From positions 62,001-126,000 of the forward strand of contig CALULH010000005.1 of NCBI GenBank assembly GCA_944321435.1: a stretch of 64,000 bases of DNA, read 5' to 3'. The position numbers were made by a program, and so were the translations under genes. This DNA comes from an uncultured Coriobacteriaceae bacterium. Its GTDB lineage: Bacteria > Actinomycetota > Coriobacteriia > Coriobacteriales > Coriobacteriaceae. The notes under the pieces were generated by a model. The model worked only from the letters and a program-made list of their open reading frames with translations, did no database searches and was not told the origin of the DNA. Of this stretch, positions 37,877 to 46,550 are shown piece after piece; the first letter of the stretch is position 1, and every line of letters starts with the position of its first letter.

Positions 37877-37921
37877 GAATGCCCGGGACGATGCGCTTGT
37901 CGCGCACCCACCCGGGCATTC
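37877..37921 (-). terminator. hairpin between ygeW and arcC
   Basis: GAATGCCCGGG and CCCGGGCATTC form an 11-bp perfect stem around a 23-base loop. It follows ygeW on the minus strand without a clear T run, so it may be an attenuating or processing structure within the operon. Confidence 0.55.
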
Positions 37922-37996
37922 GGGACGGTGTGTGGTTAAGGGTCGGCGCACCGGGACCGCGGCGCCGGCGCGGGCGGCCGGGGCCCGGCGGGGGCC

Positions 37997-39199
37997 TTAA
38001 GCCTGGTACCAGCGGGGCGTGCCGGCCTCCTCGAGCGCCCTGAGCGTGGCCACCGGGTCCTTGACCTTCTGCAGGAAGATCATCGCGGCGATGGCGTAGG
38101 GCTTGTAGCTGGCCTCCTTGTACATGCCCACGCGGTGCATGTCGAAGACGTCGGCCATGACCTCGCCGTGCTCGCAGGAGACGCCGGAGATGTCGGCGGG
38201 CAGCGGGTGCATGTAGATGGTGTCATCGCCGTGCGCGGTCTTGGCCATGAGCTCGCGCGTTGAGCACCAGTCCTGGTGCGTGGCGTTCTGGGCGAGAAGC
38301 TCCTTCTCGAGCGCCTTGATGCCGGCGTCGTCGCCCTCGGCGTAGAGGTTGGTGCGCTTCTCCATGGCGGCGTAGGGCGCCCAGCTCTTGGGAATGACGA
38401 TGTCGGCACCCTCGAAGGCCTCGGCCATGGTGTTCACCTGCTTGAAGGTGCAGCCGGACTCGGCGGCGTAGGCGCGGGCGGCCTCCACGCGGTCGCCCAT
38501 GAGGTCGTAGCCCTCGGGGTGCGCCAGCGTCACGTCCATGCCGAAGCGCGGCAGCAGCGAGATGAGCGACTGCGGGCAGGAGAGCGGCTTGCCGTAGGAG
38601 GGCGAGTAGGCCCAGGTCACGGCAACCTTCTTGCCGCGCAGGTTCTCCAGGCCGCCGAACTCCTCGATGAGGTAGAGCATGTCGGCGGAGGACTGGGTGG
38701 GGTGGTCGGAATCGGACTGCAGAGAGATGAGGGTGGGACGGTGGTCGAGCACGCCGTCGTGATACGCCTCGTCGACGGACTCGGCGACCTCGGCCATGTA
38801 GGCGTCGCCCTTGCCGATGTACATGTCGTCGCGGATGCCGATGACGTCGGCCATGAAGGAGATCATCGTGGCGGTCTCGCGGACGGTCTCGCCGTGCGCG
38901 ATCTGGCTCTTGCCCTCGTCGAGGTCCTGGAGCTGGAGGCCCAGCAGGTTGGTTGCCTTGGAGAACGAGAAGCGCGTGCGGGTGGAGTTGTCGCGGAACA
39001 GCGACACGGCGAGGCCCGAGTTGAAGATGCGCGGCGAGATGTTGCGCTCGCGCAGGTTGCGCAGGGCCGCGGCCACGGCGTAGAGGGCGCGCAGCTCGTC
39101 GGTGGTCTTGTCCCAGGTATGCAGGAAGTCGGCGTTGTACATGCCGGAGAAGTCGTAACCGGAGAGCTCGTCGAGAAGCGCGGAGAAATCCTTGGCCAT
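37997..39199 (-). CDS. ygeW: knotted carbamoyltransferase YgeW
   Basis: Carbamoyltransferase of 400 aa. The carbamoyl-phosphate motif FRDNSTRTR (STRTR 72-76) is present, with LDEGKSQIAHGET, QSDSDHPTQ and the C-terminal MHPLPAD. The YgeW family is a knotted transcarbamylase whose natural partner is thought to be an oxamate- or allantoin-like purine breakdown product. The ATG at 39199 has AAAGGAACC upstream. It lies between ygeY and arcC; a strong three-stem structure occupies the gap to ygeY. Confidence 0.95.
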   Translation of the reverse strand: MAKDFSALLDELSGYDFSGMYNADFLHTWDKTTDELRALYAVAAALRNLRERNISPRIFNSGLAVSLFRDNSTRTRFSFSKATNLLGLQLQDLDEGKSQIAHGETVRETATMISFMADVIGIRDDMYIGKGDAYMAEVAESVDEAYHDGVLDHRPTLISLQSDSDHPTQSSADMLYLIEEFGGLENLRGKKVAVTWAYSPSYGKPLSCPQSLISLLPRFGMDVTLAHPEGYDLMGDRVEAARAYAAESGCTFKQVNTMAEAFEGADIVIPKSWAPYAAMEKRTNLYAEGDDAGIKALEKELLAQNATHQDWCSTRELMAKTAHGDDTIYMHPLPADISGVSCEHGEVMADVFDMHRVGMYKEASYKPYAIAAMIFLQKVKDPVATLRALEEAGTPRWYQA

Positions 39200-39254
39200 G
39201 GTTGGTTCCTTTCGATTCATGATCCAGAAATCGCAGGTCAAACAAAGTCAGCGA

Positions 39255-39353
39255 GCGGCGCTGTGGCGAGGCGAGGTGCCCCGAACGGGGAGGCCGCACG
39301 CCTGGAGTGCGGTGGCCGACGCGTGAGGGGCAGATCGCCCGCCACAGCGCCGC
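39255..39353. other. three-way-junction structure between ygeY and ygeW
   Basis: A 14-bp perfect outer stem (39255-39268 with 39340-39353: GCGGCGCTGTGGCG and its complement) encloses two hairpins. CCCCG-AA-CGGGG is at 39279-39290, and CCGCAC/GTGCGG at 39294-39312 has a 7-base loop. As mRNA it would fold in the 166-base gap after ygeY. It may protect, process or attenuate the ygeY-ygeW transcript. Confidence 0.7.
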
Positions 39354-39365
39354 GCAGCGTCGAGC

Positions 39366-40769
39366 CTACTTGATGTCGTTGTCGGTAGCGCCGGCGCGGA
39401 AGACCGTCACGTCGCCGGTCTTCTTGGACGGGTCGTAAAGGTTGAGCGCAGCGGTGTAGAGCGCGGCCGCCGTCACGAGGTCCTGCTTGTAGGTGACCTC
39501 GTTGGGAGCGTGCGCCTGGCTCTCGGCGCCGGGACCGAAGCCCACGCAGGGGATACCGTAGCGGCCCTGGATGGAGACGCAGTTAGTGGAGAAAGTCCAC
39601 TTGTCGGTCAGCGGGCGACCGGCGCGCTTGTCCATCGAGGCCTCGCAGCCGATGCGCTCCTCGCCGAAGAGCGCGTGGTGCGCGTCCACGAGCGCCTGCA
39701 CATGGGCGGCGTTCTCGGCGTTGATCCACGTGGGGAAGTAGGCCTCGGTCTCGTAGACGGTGCCCTTCCAGCTGGGACGGTCGTACATGTACATGGAGAC
39801 CTCGACGTCCTCGCCGTACTTCCTGACGGCGGGCAGGTCGCGGATCTCCTGCAGGCAGGAGTCCCAGGTCTCGCCGGCGGTCATGCGGCGGTCGATGGAG
39901 ATGGCACACGAGTCGGCCACGGCGCAGCGGCTCGGCGAGGTGTAGAAGATCTGGGAGACGGTGCAGGTGCCACGGCCCAGGAAACGCGCGTCGGCGTAGT
40001 GCTCGGGGTTGTACTTGGGATCGAGCATCTTGACGAGGCCCTTGATGTCGGTGGACTCGTCGCAACCGTTGTTGTTGAGGGCGCGGACGTCGGCGATGAT
40101 GTCGGCCATCTTGTAGATGGCGTTGTCGCCGCGGTCGGGCGCGGAGCCGTGGCAGGAGACGCCGTGCACGTCGACACGGATCTCCATGCGGCCGCGGTGA
40201 CCCCGGTAGATGCCGCCGTCGGTGGGCTCGGTGGAGATGACGAACTCGATCTTCTCGCGCGCGTCCTCCGGGCCGTCGAAGTACTTGTTGACGATGTACT
40301 GCCAGCACATGCCGTCGCAGTCCTCCTCCTGCACGGAGCCGACGACCATGATCTTGTAGCCCTCGGGGATGAGGCCGAGGTCCTTCATCATCTTGGCGGC
40401 GTACGTCGCGGAGGCCATGCCGCCCTCCTGGTCGGAGCCACCGCGGCCGTAGATGACGTCGTCGGTCTCGTAGCCCTCGTAGGGGTCGGCCTCCCAGTTG
40501 TCGCGGTTGCCCACGCCCACGGTGTCGATGTGCGAGTCGATAGCGATGATCTTGTCGCCCTCGCCCATCCAGCCGATGACGTTGCCCAAGCCGTCGACCT
40601 CGACCTTGTCAAAGCCGAGCTTCTCCATCTCGGCCTTGATGCAAGCCACGACCTCGCCCTCCTCGCAGGACTCCGACGGGTGGGAGATCATGGCGCGCAG
40701 AAACGCGGTCATGTCCTTGCCGTAGCCCTCCGCCGCGCGCTTGATGCCCTCAAAATCCAGCTCTGCCAT
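39366..40769 (-). CDS. ygeY: YgeY family M20 peptidase-like metallohydrolase
   Basis: Di-metal M20-family hydrolase of 467 aa. The metal site and catalytic Asp are in [23 protein letters not shown] has the bridging Asp, VQEEDCDG the catalytic Glu, and ISTEPTDG a further ligand. The YgeY subgroup is linked to selenium/purine metabolism rather than peptide cleavage, and probably deacylates an intermediate to give 2,3-diaminopropionate for YgeX. The ATG at 40769 follows AGAAAGGACG. It is 39 bp after ygeX, so the genes are co-transcribed. Confidence 0.93.
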   Translation of the reverse strand: MAELDFEGIKRAAEGYGKDMTAFLRAMISHPSESCEEGEVVACIKAEMEKLGFDKVEVDGLGNVIGWMGEGDKIIAIDSHIDTVGVGNRDNWEADPYEGYETDDVIYGRGGSDQEGGMASATYAAKMMKDLGLIPEGYKIMVVGSVQEEDCDGMCWQYIVNKYFDGPEDAREKIEFVISTEPTDGGIYRGHRGRMEIRVDVHGVSCHGSAPDRGDNAIYKMADIIADVRALNNNGCDESTDIKGLVKMLDPKYNPEHYADARFLGRGTCTVSQIFYTSPSRCAVADSCAISIDRRMTAGETWDSCLQEIRDLPAVRKYGEDVEVSMYMYDRPSWKGTVYETEAYFPTWINAENAAHVQALVDAHHALFGEERIGCEASMDKRAGRPLTDKWTFSTNCVSIQGRYGIPCVGFGPGAESQAHAPNEVTYKQDLVTAAALYTAALNLYDPSKKTGDVTVFRAGATDNDIK

Positions 40770-40808
40770 TATCGCGTCCTTTCTCAACGTAGTGCCGCTG
40801 TGCATCGT

Positions 40809-42032
40809 CTATGCCTCCGGCGCAGGGTACGCGCCGTCCCATACCACTTTGCGGTAGTTAACCGGATCCGTGTCGCCCTCGGTCGAGAAGAGCAGCACCG
40901 AGCTCTCGCCGGTGAGCCCGATCGCCTCGCGCAGGTCCGCGTAGGCGGGGTCGGTCATCACGGTGGCGATAAGCCCCGCGCCCACCGCGCCGGACTCGCC
41001 GGAAATCACGCGGGGGTCGCCGGCGAGCGGGGCGCCGAGCACACGCATGCCGCGCGCCGCCACCCAGTCGGGGCAGGACACGAAGACCTTCACGTGGTTG
41101 CGCAGGATGTCCCAACCCAAGATGTTGGGCTCGCCGCAGGCAAGGCCCGCCATGATGGTGGGCATGTCGCCGTCCACGATGCGGGGCTCCCCGTCTCCGG
41201 CCACGGCGCCCTTGTACAGGCACGCGGCCTCGGCGGCCTCCATCACCACGAAGGTCGGCGGGTTGTCGGGGAAGCGGTTTGCGAAGTAGCCCACCACGGC
41301 GCCCGCGAGCGAGCCCACGCCCGCCTGCACGAACACGTGCGTCGGGCGCTCGACGCCTGCGGCGGCCAGTTGCTCGGCCGCCTCGGAGGCCATGGTGCCG
41401 TAGCCCTCCATGATCCAGCTGGGGATGTCCTCGTAGCCCTCCCACGCGGTGTCCTGCACGATGACGCCGTTCTCGCATGCGTCGGCCTCGGCGGCCGCCA
41501 TGCGCACGCACTCGTCGTAGTTCACGTCCTCGATGGTGACCTGGGCGCCTTCCTTGGCGATATTGTCGAAGCGGCTCTTCACGCTGCCCTTGGGCATGTG
41601 CACCACGGCCTTCTGGCCGAGCTTGTTCGCCGCCCATGCCACACCGCGGCCGTGGTTGCCGTCGGTGGCGGTGAAGAAGGTTGCCTGGCCGAAATCGCGC
41701 TTGAGCTCCTCGCCCGTAAGGTAATCGTAGGTCATGGCCGAAACGGGCTTGCCGGTTTTGCCGGCGATGTAGCTCGCCATGGCGAAGGACCCGCCCAGCA
41801 CCTTGAAGGCGTTGAGCCCGAAGCGGTAGCTTTCGTCCTTCACGGCCAGCGCGCCGAGCCCGAGCTCGTCGGCCAGCGCGTCCAGCTTGGCGAGCGGCGT
41901 CACCGCGTACTGCGGGAAGCTCTCGTGGAAGGCGCGCGCCTCGGCTACGCGCTCCTCCGCCATGATGGAAAGGTGCGCGTCGTCGCTCCCCTCCATGCGG
42001 TTGAGCGCCCACTTGATCGTTTGGTCGGCCAT
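40809..42032 (-). CDS. ygeX: diaminopropionate ammonia-lyase
   Basis: PLP enzyme of 407 aa splitting 2,3-diaminopropionate to pyruvate and two ammonia. The PLP lysine is Lys77 in GLNAFKVLGG, the glycine loop binding PLP phosphate is AGVGSLAGA, and TDGNHGRGVAWAA is a fold-type II signature. The ATG at 42032 has AAAGGAGACG upstream. It heads the ygeX-ygeY-ygeW-arcC run and is divergent from the YheO-type regulator, with shared repeats in the gap. Confidence 0.95.
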   Translation of the reverse strand: MADQTIKWALNRMEGSDDAHLSIMAEERVAEARAFHESFPQYAVTPLAKLDALADELGLGALAVKDESYRFGLNAFKVLGGSFAMASYIAGKTGKPVSAMTYDYLTGEELKRDFGQATFFTATDGNHGRGVAWAANKLGQKAVVHMPKGSVKSRFDNIAKEGAQVTIEDVNYDECVRMAAAEADACENGVIVQDTAWEGYEDIPSWIMEGYGTMASEAAEQLAAAGVERPTHVFVQAGVGSLAGAVVGYFANRFPDNPPTFVVMEAAEAACLYKGAVAGDGEPRIVDGDMPTIMAGLACGEPNILGWDILRNHVKVFVSCPDWVAARGMRVLGAPLAGDPRVISGESGAVGAGLIATVMTDPAYADLREAIGLTGESSVLLFSTEGDTDPVNYRKVVWDGAYPAPEA

Positions 42033-42150
42033 GTGCCCTTCGTCTCCTTTGGTTCGCATCGCGGGGCGGAACGCGGGCAGGCGGCGCAGTGCGCCGGGCG
42101 GCCCGCTTAACCGCCCTCCTTCCTGTGAGGCAAATTATTTATCCGTTTGC

Positions 42151-42165
42151 CTAACAAAAAGTTTG
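42151..42165. promoter_or_regulatory. direct repeat CTAACAAAAAGTTTG, copy 1
   Basis: 15 bp identical to 42292-42306, 118 bp upstream of ygeX in AT-rich DNA. AAC-AAAAA-GTT gives it partial symmetry. It is a likely regulator site for the divergent ygeX promoter. Confidence 0.6.
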
Positions 42166-42193
42166 TTACTGACGTTTTACCATAGGAGAATCA

Positions 42194-42221
42194 GGCATCA
42201 CAAGACAATTTGTCTGATGCC
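42194..42221. promoter_or_regulatory. imperfect palindrome in ygeX-regulator gap
   Basis: GGCATCA and TGATGCC-type arms flank GACAA/TTGTC, with three extra bases on the left side. It is centred between the two 15-bp repeats and could be an additional operator. Confidence 0.45.
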
Positions 42222-42291
42222 GCGAACGGATGGTTTGCAACGGTAAACGGTCTATTATTTGTGAAGAGCGCATATGCATGGTAGAAGGTAA

Positions 42292-42306
42292 CTAACAAAA
42301 AGTTTG
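42292..42306. promoter_or_regulatory. direct repeat CTAACAAAAAGTTTG, copy 2
   Basis: Second exact copy, 80 bp upstream of the regulator start. GTAA and TTAC flank it, extending the dyad. The two copies, one near each divergent gene, suggest joint control of ygeX and autoregulation. Confidence 0.6.
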
Positions 42307-42385
42307 CTTACACGCTCCTGCCAGATACACTGCGGTCGCAACGCGTCTGCGGCACGCTGTGCGGGGCCGCGGGCAAGGAGGGGCC

Positions 42386-43045
42386 ATGACCACCGGACAG
42401 ATAGACTTCTACCAGCGCCTGGCGCGCACGCTTGCCATGGAGTTCGGACCGAGCTGCGAGGTGGTGGTGTACGACCTCGAATGCACCGACATGGACCGCT
42501 CCATCGTGGCGATCGAGAACGGCCACGTAAGCGGGCGCGGCTTGGGTGCCGGACCGTCGCACGTGGTTCTGGAGGCCCTGCAGGGCGCTCCCGCGGCGCT
42601 TGAGGATCGCCCGCCCTACTTCACCAAGACGGCCGACGGCAAAACGCTCAAGTCGAGCACGCTGTTCATCCGCAACGACGAGGGCAAGCCGGTGGGCGTG
42701 CTGGCCATCAACTACGACATCACGCTCATGGCGGCCATGGCCTCGGAGCTCACGGCCTTCGTGCAGACGCGCGGCGAGGGCGCCTCGAACGAGCCCGAGG
42801 AGATCACCCGCAACATCGCCGACCTCCTGGAGGACCTGCTCGAGGAGAGCGTGCGCTACGTGGGCAAACCCGCGGCGCTCATGACCAAGGAGGACCGCGT
42901 GCGCGCCATCGGCTACCTGGATCGGCGCGGAGCCTTCCTCATCAGCAAGTCGAGCGAGCGCGCCTGCGAGTTCTTCGGCATCTCCAAGTACAGCTTCTAC
43001 TCTTACCTGAACGAGGCCAAGGCCGCGGCCGACGCCAGCGCCTAA
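42386..43045 (+). CDS. YheO/DauR-type PAS-HTH transcriptional regulator
   Basis: Regulator of 219 aa. The N-terminal YheO-like PAS domain (about 8-115) includes FGPSCEVVVYDLE and FIRNDEGKPVGVLAINYD. The C-terminal helix-turn-helix (about 160-215) includes AIGYLDRRGAFLISKSSERA and FFGISKYSFYSYL. In other bacteria this family controls amino-acid or D-amino-acid genes in response to small ligands. Here it is divergent from ygeX across a repeat-bearing gap, so a purine or diaminopropionate sensor is inferred. The ATG at 42386 follows AAGGAGGGG. Confidence 0.88.
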   Translation: MTTGQIDFYQRLARTLAMEFGPSCEVVVYDLECTDMDRSIVAIENGHVSGRGLGAGPSHVVLEALQGAPAALEDRPPYFTKTADGKTLKSSTLFIRNDEGKPVGVLAINYDITLMAAMASELTAFVQTRGEGASNEPEEITRNIADLLEDLLEESVRYVGKPAALMTKEDRVRAIGYLDRRGAFLISKSSERACEFFGISKYSFYSYLNEAKAAADASA

Positions 43046-43151
43046 GCAGCGCGCGAGAAACGCCGCGAGGAAGCGACCAGGCGGCCGGCCGCGCGGACAA
43101 CGAAAACGCAGGCAATGCCCGATGCGCCGCGGCGGCACGCCGGCGAGCCCC

Positions 43152-43520
43152 TTACCGCACCTCGGCGCCGAAGGGCCACAGGGTGAGCTTGGCCATCTTG
43201 AAGAGCTGCAGGCCGAACGGGATCCCGACGACGGTCACGCAGTAGAGGGCGCCCTCGAGCAGGTAGCACAGGGCCGACCACCAACCGCCCAAAAGCAGCC
43301 AGACCACGTTCGCGGCCACCGACGGCGCGCCGCCGCCGTAGGCGATCTCCTTGCCGAACGGCGCCAGCGTGAGGCTCGCCATCTTGAACGCCTGCCGCCC
43401 TATGGGGATCCCTATGATCGTGATATGGCAGAGCACGCCCAGGATAAGAAACCCGAGCGCGGTAACCCAGCCGCCCGTGAGAATCCAGATCAGGTTAAAC
43501 AGCACGCCGAAACAGCCCAT
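43152..43520 (-). CDS. YccF domain inner-membrane protein
   Basis: Small membrane protein of 122 aa built from two YccF repeats, each with the GIPxGxQxFKMAxLTLxPFG signature (GIPIGRQAFKMASLTLAPFG and GIPFGLQLFKMAKLTLWPFG). About four hydrophobic segments are visible. Function in the family is unknown. ATG 43520 is preferred because GGAGGG precedes it. Confidence 0.9.
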   Translation of the reverse strand: MGCFGVLFNLIWILTGGWVTALGFLILGVLCHITIIGIPIGRQAFKMASLTLAPFGKEIAYGGGAPSVAANVVWLLLGGWWSALCYLLEGALYCVTVVGIPFGLQLFKMAKLTLWPFGAEVR

Positions 43521-43571
43521 GGCCACCCTCCGCAACATGATTCGAACACGAGGGAGTGTACCCGAGCAGGC

Positions 43572-43608
43572 GGCGAGAAGGGCCCGCGGGCAGCAGGTTC
43601 TTCTCGCC
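43572..43608 (-). terminator. hairpin after VWA gene
   Basis: GGCGAGAAG and CTTCTCGCC (9 bp) pair around a 19-base loop about 30 bp past the VWA stop codon. Each arm holds the over-represented octamer GCGAGAAG. No T run follows, so termination is weakly supported. Confidence 0.45.
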
Positions 43609-43639
43609 AGCACTACTTAGAGGCGCTAGCTTTGCGCGC

Positions 43640-44284
43640 CTACCGCCTCCTCGCCTGCACGTCCGCGTCGAGTCGCGCGCGCCACGTATCGTCCATCGCC
43701 GCACTGGACGAGCACGCGCGCGCCTGGGCCACCGCACACGCCATGGCCTCGTAGAGCACCCCGGTCCCGCGGCCGTCCGCCACGTAGTCCGCCGCGCGCT
43801 CGGGCGCGATGCCCAGGCTCGCCGCCTCCGCCGCGGCGTCGATGTTGGCCCCGATAAACAGGAACTCCCAGCCCCTCTCCCGATGTTCCTCGATTATGCG
43901 CTTGACCTGCGGGTACGTGTAGCGACGGCTCGCGTTCTCCTGGCCGTCGGTGGTGATGACAAAGAGCACCCTTTCCGCCTCGTAGCCCTTGGGCTGCACG
44001 CCCTGGACCAGGTCGACGTGCCTGATGGCGCCACCCACGGCGTCGAGCAGCGCCGTGCACCCGCAGCACTCGTAGTCGCGCCTCGTAAGCCGGGGCACCT
44101 CGCGGATGTCGAGCCGGTCGTGCAGGACGCGCGAGCCGTCCGAGAAGAGCACCGTGGACACCACTGCCTCACCCGGCTCCTCCCGGTTCTTCTCGATGAG
44201 GCTGTTGAAACCGCCGACCGTGTCCGCCTCGAGGCCCGCCATCGAACCGCTCGCGTCCAGGATGAAGACGATCTCCGTGCGCAT
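43640..44284 (-). CDS. von Willebrand factor A domain protein
   Basis: VWA-fold protein of 214 aa. The metal-ion-dependent adhesion site is DASGS (Asp10, Ser12, Ser14), with a Thr in GCTALLDAVG and Asp in ITTDGQENAS completing it. There is no signal peptide or membrane segment, so it is cytoplasmic, probably binding a protein partner. The ATG at 44284 follows GGGGGG. It is adjacent to a macrodomain protein. Stand-alone VWA proteins of this type occur beside stress and defence genes, but no partner AAA+ ATPase is present. Confidence 0.88.
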   Translation of the reverse strand: MRTEIVFILDASGSMAGLEADTVGGFNSLIEKNREEPGEAVVSTVLFSDGSRVLHDRLDIREVPRLTRRDYECCGCTALLDAVGGAIRHVDLVQGVQPKGYEAERVLFVITTDGQENASRRYTYPQVKRIIEEHRERGWEFLFIGANIDAAAEAASLGIAPERAADYVADGRGTGVLYEAMACAVAQARACSSSAAMDDTWRARLDADVQARRR

Positions 44285-44387
44285 TGTTGCCCCCCTTGTC
44301 GCAGCTTACCTGACGACACCAAGGCTACGCGGAGAGGCAGGCGCAGAGGTAAACCGCCGGACGACATCTGGCGAGGAACGTCTGCGA

Positions 44388-45416
44388 CTACTGCGAGCCC
44401 AAAAGCGGCTGGTCGAAAGCGAAGAGCGCCTCGTTCACGGTCATGACGTCATGGACGCCGCGCGCGATATAAAACTCGACGATCACATCGAACTTGCTGC
44501 TGCGCGAAAGCGTGAGCCCAGCGTGCGCGAGAAGCTCCTGCGTCTGCGGTAGCGTGAGGCCGAGCGCGAGCGCCAGTGCCACCGCCGTGGGCTTGCTTGG
44601 CCGGTAGTCGGGCTTGGAGCGAATCTTGGAGAAGAGCTGACGGCTGAGGTTTGCCCGGCGATAGACCTGGGCGTCGGTGAGCCCGCGCTCATCGATCAAC
44701 GCGAGCAGCGCCTCCGAGAAGGAAGCGTCCAGGCGCGCCAGGCGCTCGGTGAGTTCGTCGGGCGGCACCGACCCGCCAGCGGCAGGGGCGGGTGCGGCGA
44801 GAGATGCCGCCACGAAGGGATGCGCCTCGGGGGCGTCTAGCACCCGGAACTCGGCGGAGCGGTCGTACAGGTGCGGGCTGCTGTCAACGTACGCATCGTC
44901 CACGTACTCGCACAGCTCGCCCAGGAGCGCCACGCCCTGCGCAACCACATCGCGCGTGAAGACGACGAGCGTCACCTCCACGTCTGGGTGAGTGTCGAGA
45001 AACGACGACGCCTCCGCGCGCGCAACGTCGAGCGCCTCGCGCACGGGATAGCCGAAGATGCCAGCGGATATGAGGGGAAAGGCCACCGAGACCGCGTCCA
45101 GGCGCGCCACCTCAGCGAACACGCTGCGGTAGCAGCTCCGCAGGAGCTCCCTCTCACCATGCGTCCCGCCTCGCCAGATGGGGCCCACCGCATGAACCAC
45201 CCAGCGGCACGGCAGGTCAAAGCCCGAAGTTGTCACTGCCGAACCCGTAGGGCAGCGACCGATTTGCGCGCACGCGGCCGCCATCCTGCTCGCGCCAGCG
45301 CCGTCGAAGATCGCCCCGCAGACCCCTCCCCCTGCGGCGAGCCGCTCGTTGGCGGCGTTGACGAGCACGTCGGCGCGCACGTGCGCGATGTCGTTGCGAA
45401 CGATGGAAAACGGCAT
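44388..45416 (-). CDS. macrodomain protein with C-terminal helical/HTH domain
   Basis: Fusion of 342 aa. Residues 1-155 form an ADP-ribose-binding macrodomain: VLVNAANERLAAGGGVCGAI and PLISAGIFGYPVREALDVA are the classic loops. Residues 215-340 form an all-helical domain with a helix-turn-helix-like stretch (GLTDAQVYRRANLSRQLFSKI; AVALALALGLTLPQTQELL). The Asn and Gly residues that remove ADP-ribose are present. It could reverse ADP-ribosylation or sense ADP-ribose and bind DNA; this is inference. It is near two toxin-antitoxin loci, but no ADP-ribosyltransferase is seen beside it. Confidence 0.85.
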   Translation of the reverse strand: MPFSIVRNDIAHVRADVLVNAANERLAAGGGVCGAIFDGAGASRMAAACAQIGRCPTGSAVTTSGFDLPCRWVVHAVGPIWRGGTHGERELLRSCYRSVFAEVARLDAVSVAFPLISAGIFGYPVREALDVARAEASSFLDTHPDVEVTLVVFTRDVVAQGVALLGELCEYVDDAYVDSSPHLYDRSAEFRVLDAPEAHPFVAASLAAPAPAAGGSVPPDELTERLARLDASFSEALLALIDERGLTDAQVYRRANLSRQLFSKIRSKPDYRPSKPTAVALALALGLTLPQTQELLAHAGLTLSRSSKFDVIVEFYIARGVHDVMTVNEALFAFDQPLLGSQ

Positions 45417-45522
45417 GGTGACCTCCCGCTTCGACCTTGAGGCGATGGTAGCAGGACGGGCGGACAGATACGCAGCTAGGAGGACGGCGCTTGTCGTACA
45501 GAGCCCACTTCACTCAGTTTTT

Positions 45523-45552
45523 TTGACTCAACTATTTTGAGTCAACTTTTTT
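45523..45552. terminator. AT-rich hairpin downstream of PIN gene
   Basis: TTGACTCAA and TTGAGTCAA pair around a 5-base loop, followed on the plus strand by a run of T. A weaker outer pair CACTTC/GAAGTG encloses it. It lies between the PIN toxin stop and the macrodomain gene start, in DNA much richer in A+T than its surroundings. Confidence 0.5.
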
Positions 45553-45686
45553 GACTAAAACGAAGTGAGTAAAACGGAGCAACGGCAGCGGCAGAGCCCG
45601 CACGCTGCCACTCGGCCACTCGCGAGACAACTTGACCCCTCCTCCACCCCCCTCCGCCTTGAGATTCTGGGATCCTTCGGAGCAGA

Positions 45687-46172
45687 CTACTCCCCCACCA
45701 GCACAAGGAAGTCGTCGACCGAAAGCGCTGCCACGGGCGCATGGCGCAGGAGTGCCTCGTCGCTCGTCACGAGGAAGTCCGCCTTTGCACGCTGAGCAGC
45801 GGCAAGCACGAGACAGTCCTCGAAGTCCGCATGGATGCGCTGGTACTTCCGGGCGAGCCAGACGTCGGACGAGTCGGCACCCACGGCCGTTGCGATTTCG
45901 TCCATGTTTGCCACGCATGCCGCCACGTAGGCGGATGCCGCCCGCGCCTGCTCCTCGGAGAGCGTCTCCCCTGCCGCCCGAGCCTGCCGCTTGAGCGAGG
46001 CACCCACGAGGTAGTACACGTCCTTTGCCGTGCCGACCGCGTAGAGCAGCTCGATTCCCTTGCGCACGCAGGCATTGAGCAGCTCGTTCGCCGCATGGGA
46101 GCGCGGTCGCGCGCCGTCGAACGCGTCGAGCCAAACGTTGGTGTCGAGAAGAACGCGCGACGGCTGTGACAT
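45687..46172 (-). CDS. PIN-domain toxin (VapC-like)
   Basis: Protein of 161 aa. PIN-fold acidic residues are visible in VLLDTNVWLDAF (Asp10), FEDCLVLAAAQ and FLVTSDEALL, as in VapC-type ribonucleases that cleave specific RNAs. It begins immediately after the antitoxin stop codon (TAG then ATG), so translation is coupled. Toxicity and target are inferred from the family. Confidence 0.85.
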   Translation of the reverse strand: MSQPSRVLLDTNVWLDAFDGARPRSHAANELLNACVRKGIELLYAVGTAKDVYYLVGASLKRQARAAGETLSEEQARAASAYVAACVANMDEIATAVGADSSDVWLARKYQRIHADFEDCLVLAAAQRAKADFLVTSDEALLRHAPVAALSVDDFLVLVGE

Positions 46173-46550
46173 CTACGCCTCCCTCTCCAAACGTTCGTCG
46201 TACCAGTCCCCGCGAAGGTCGTCCCAAGACGGGAGGTCCGCTTCGGCTTTGTCGGGAATGCCGAGCTCGCAGGCCGTCTGCTCGTACAAGGACCGCAGGC
46301 CGGAGATTGCGGCCGCCTTCCAGGACGCCTCGTCGGAGAGCGCGGAGGCAGCGTCGGGCTCTATGACCTCACGTACGGCCGCAGCGTCGTCCTGGTGGTC
46401 CACCACGAACCGCCAGAGCCCGCGCACCGCCGCCGAGGGCGTGTAGCCAAGATGCGCGAGCGCGGCGTCGCCGGCTGCCTTGAGCTCGGCGTCTATGCGC
46501 GTGTTCATCTGCACCTGACGTGCTGCTGGCGCCGCGTTTGTCGCAGGCAT
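46173..46550 (-). CDS. antitoxin of the PIN pair (RelB/DinJ-like ribbon-helix-helix)
   Basis: Protein of 125 aa upstream of, and coupled to, the PIN toxin. The N-terminus VQMNTRIDAELKAAGDAALA resembles the ribbon-helix-helix DNA-binding part of RelB/DinJ antitoxins, and the acidic C-terminus (DLPSWDDLRGDWYDE) would wrap the toxin. The ATG at 46550 is favoured by GAGGTG six bases upstream. An AT-rich stretch (TATAGCAGTATAGC, near 46573) is the probable promoter and operator. Confidence 0.8.
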   Translation of the reverse strand: MPATNAAPAARQVQMNTRIDAELKAAGDAALAHLGYTPSAAVRGLWRFVVDHQDDAAAVREVIEPDAASALSDEASWKAAAISGLRSLYEQTACELGIPDKAEADLPSWDDLRGDWYDERLEREA

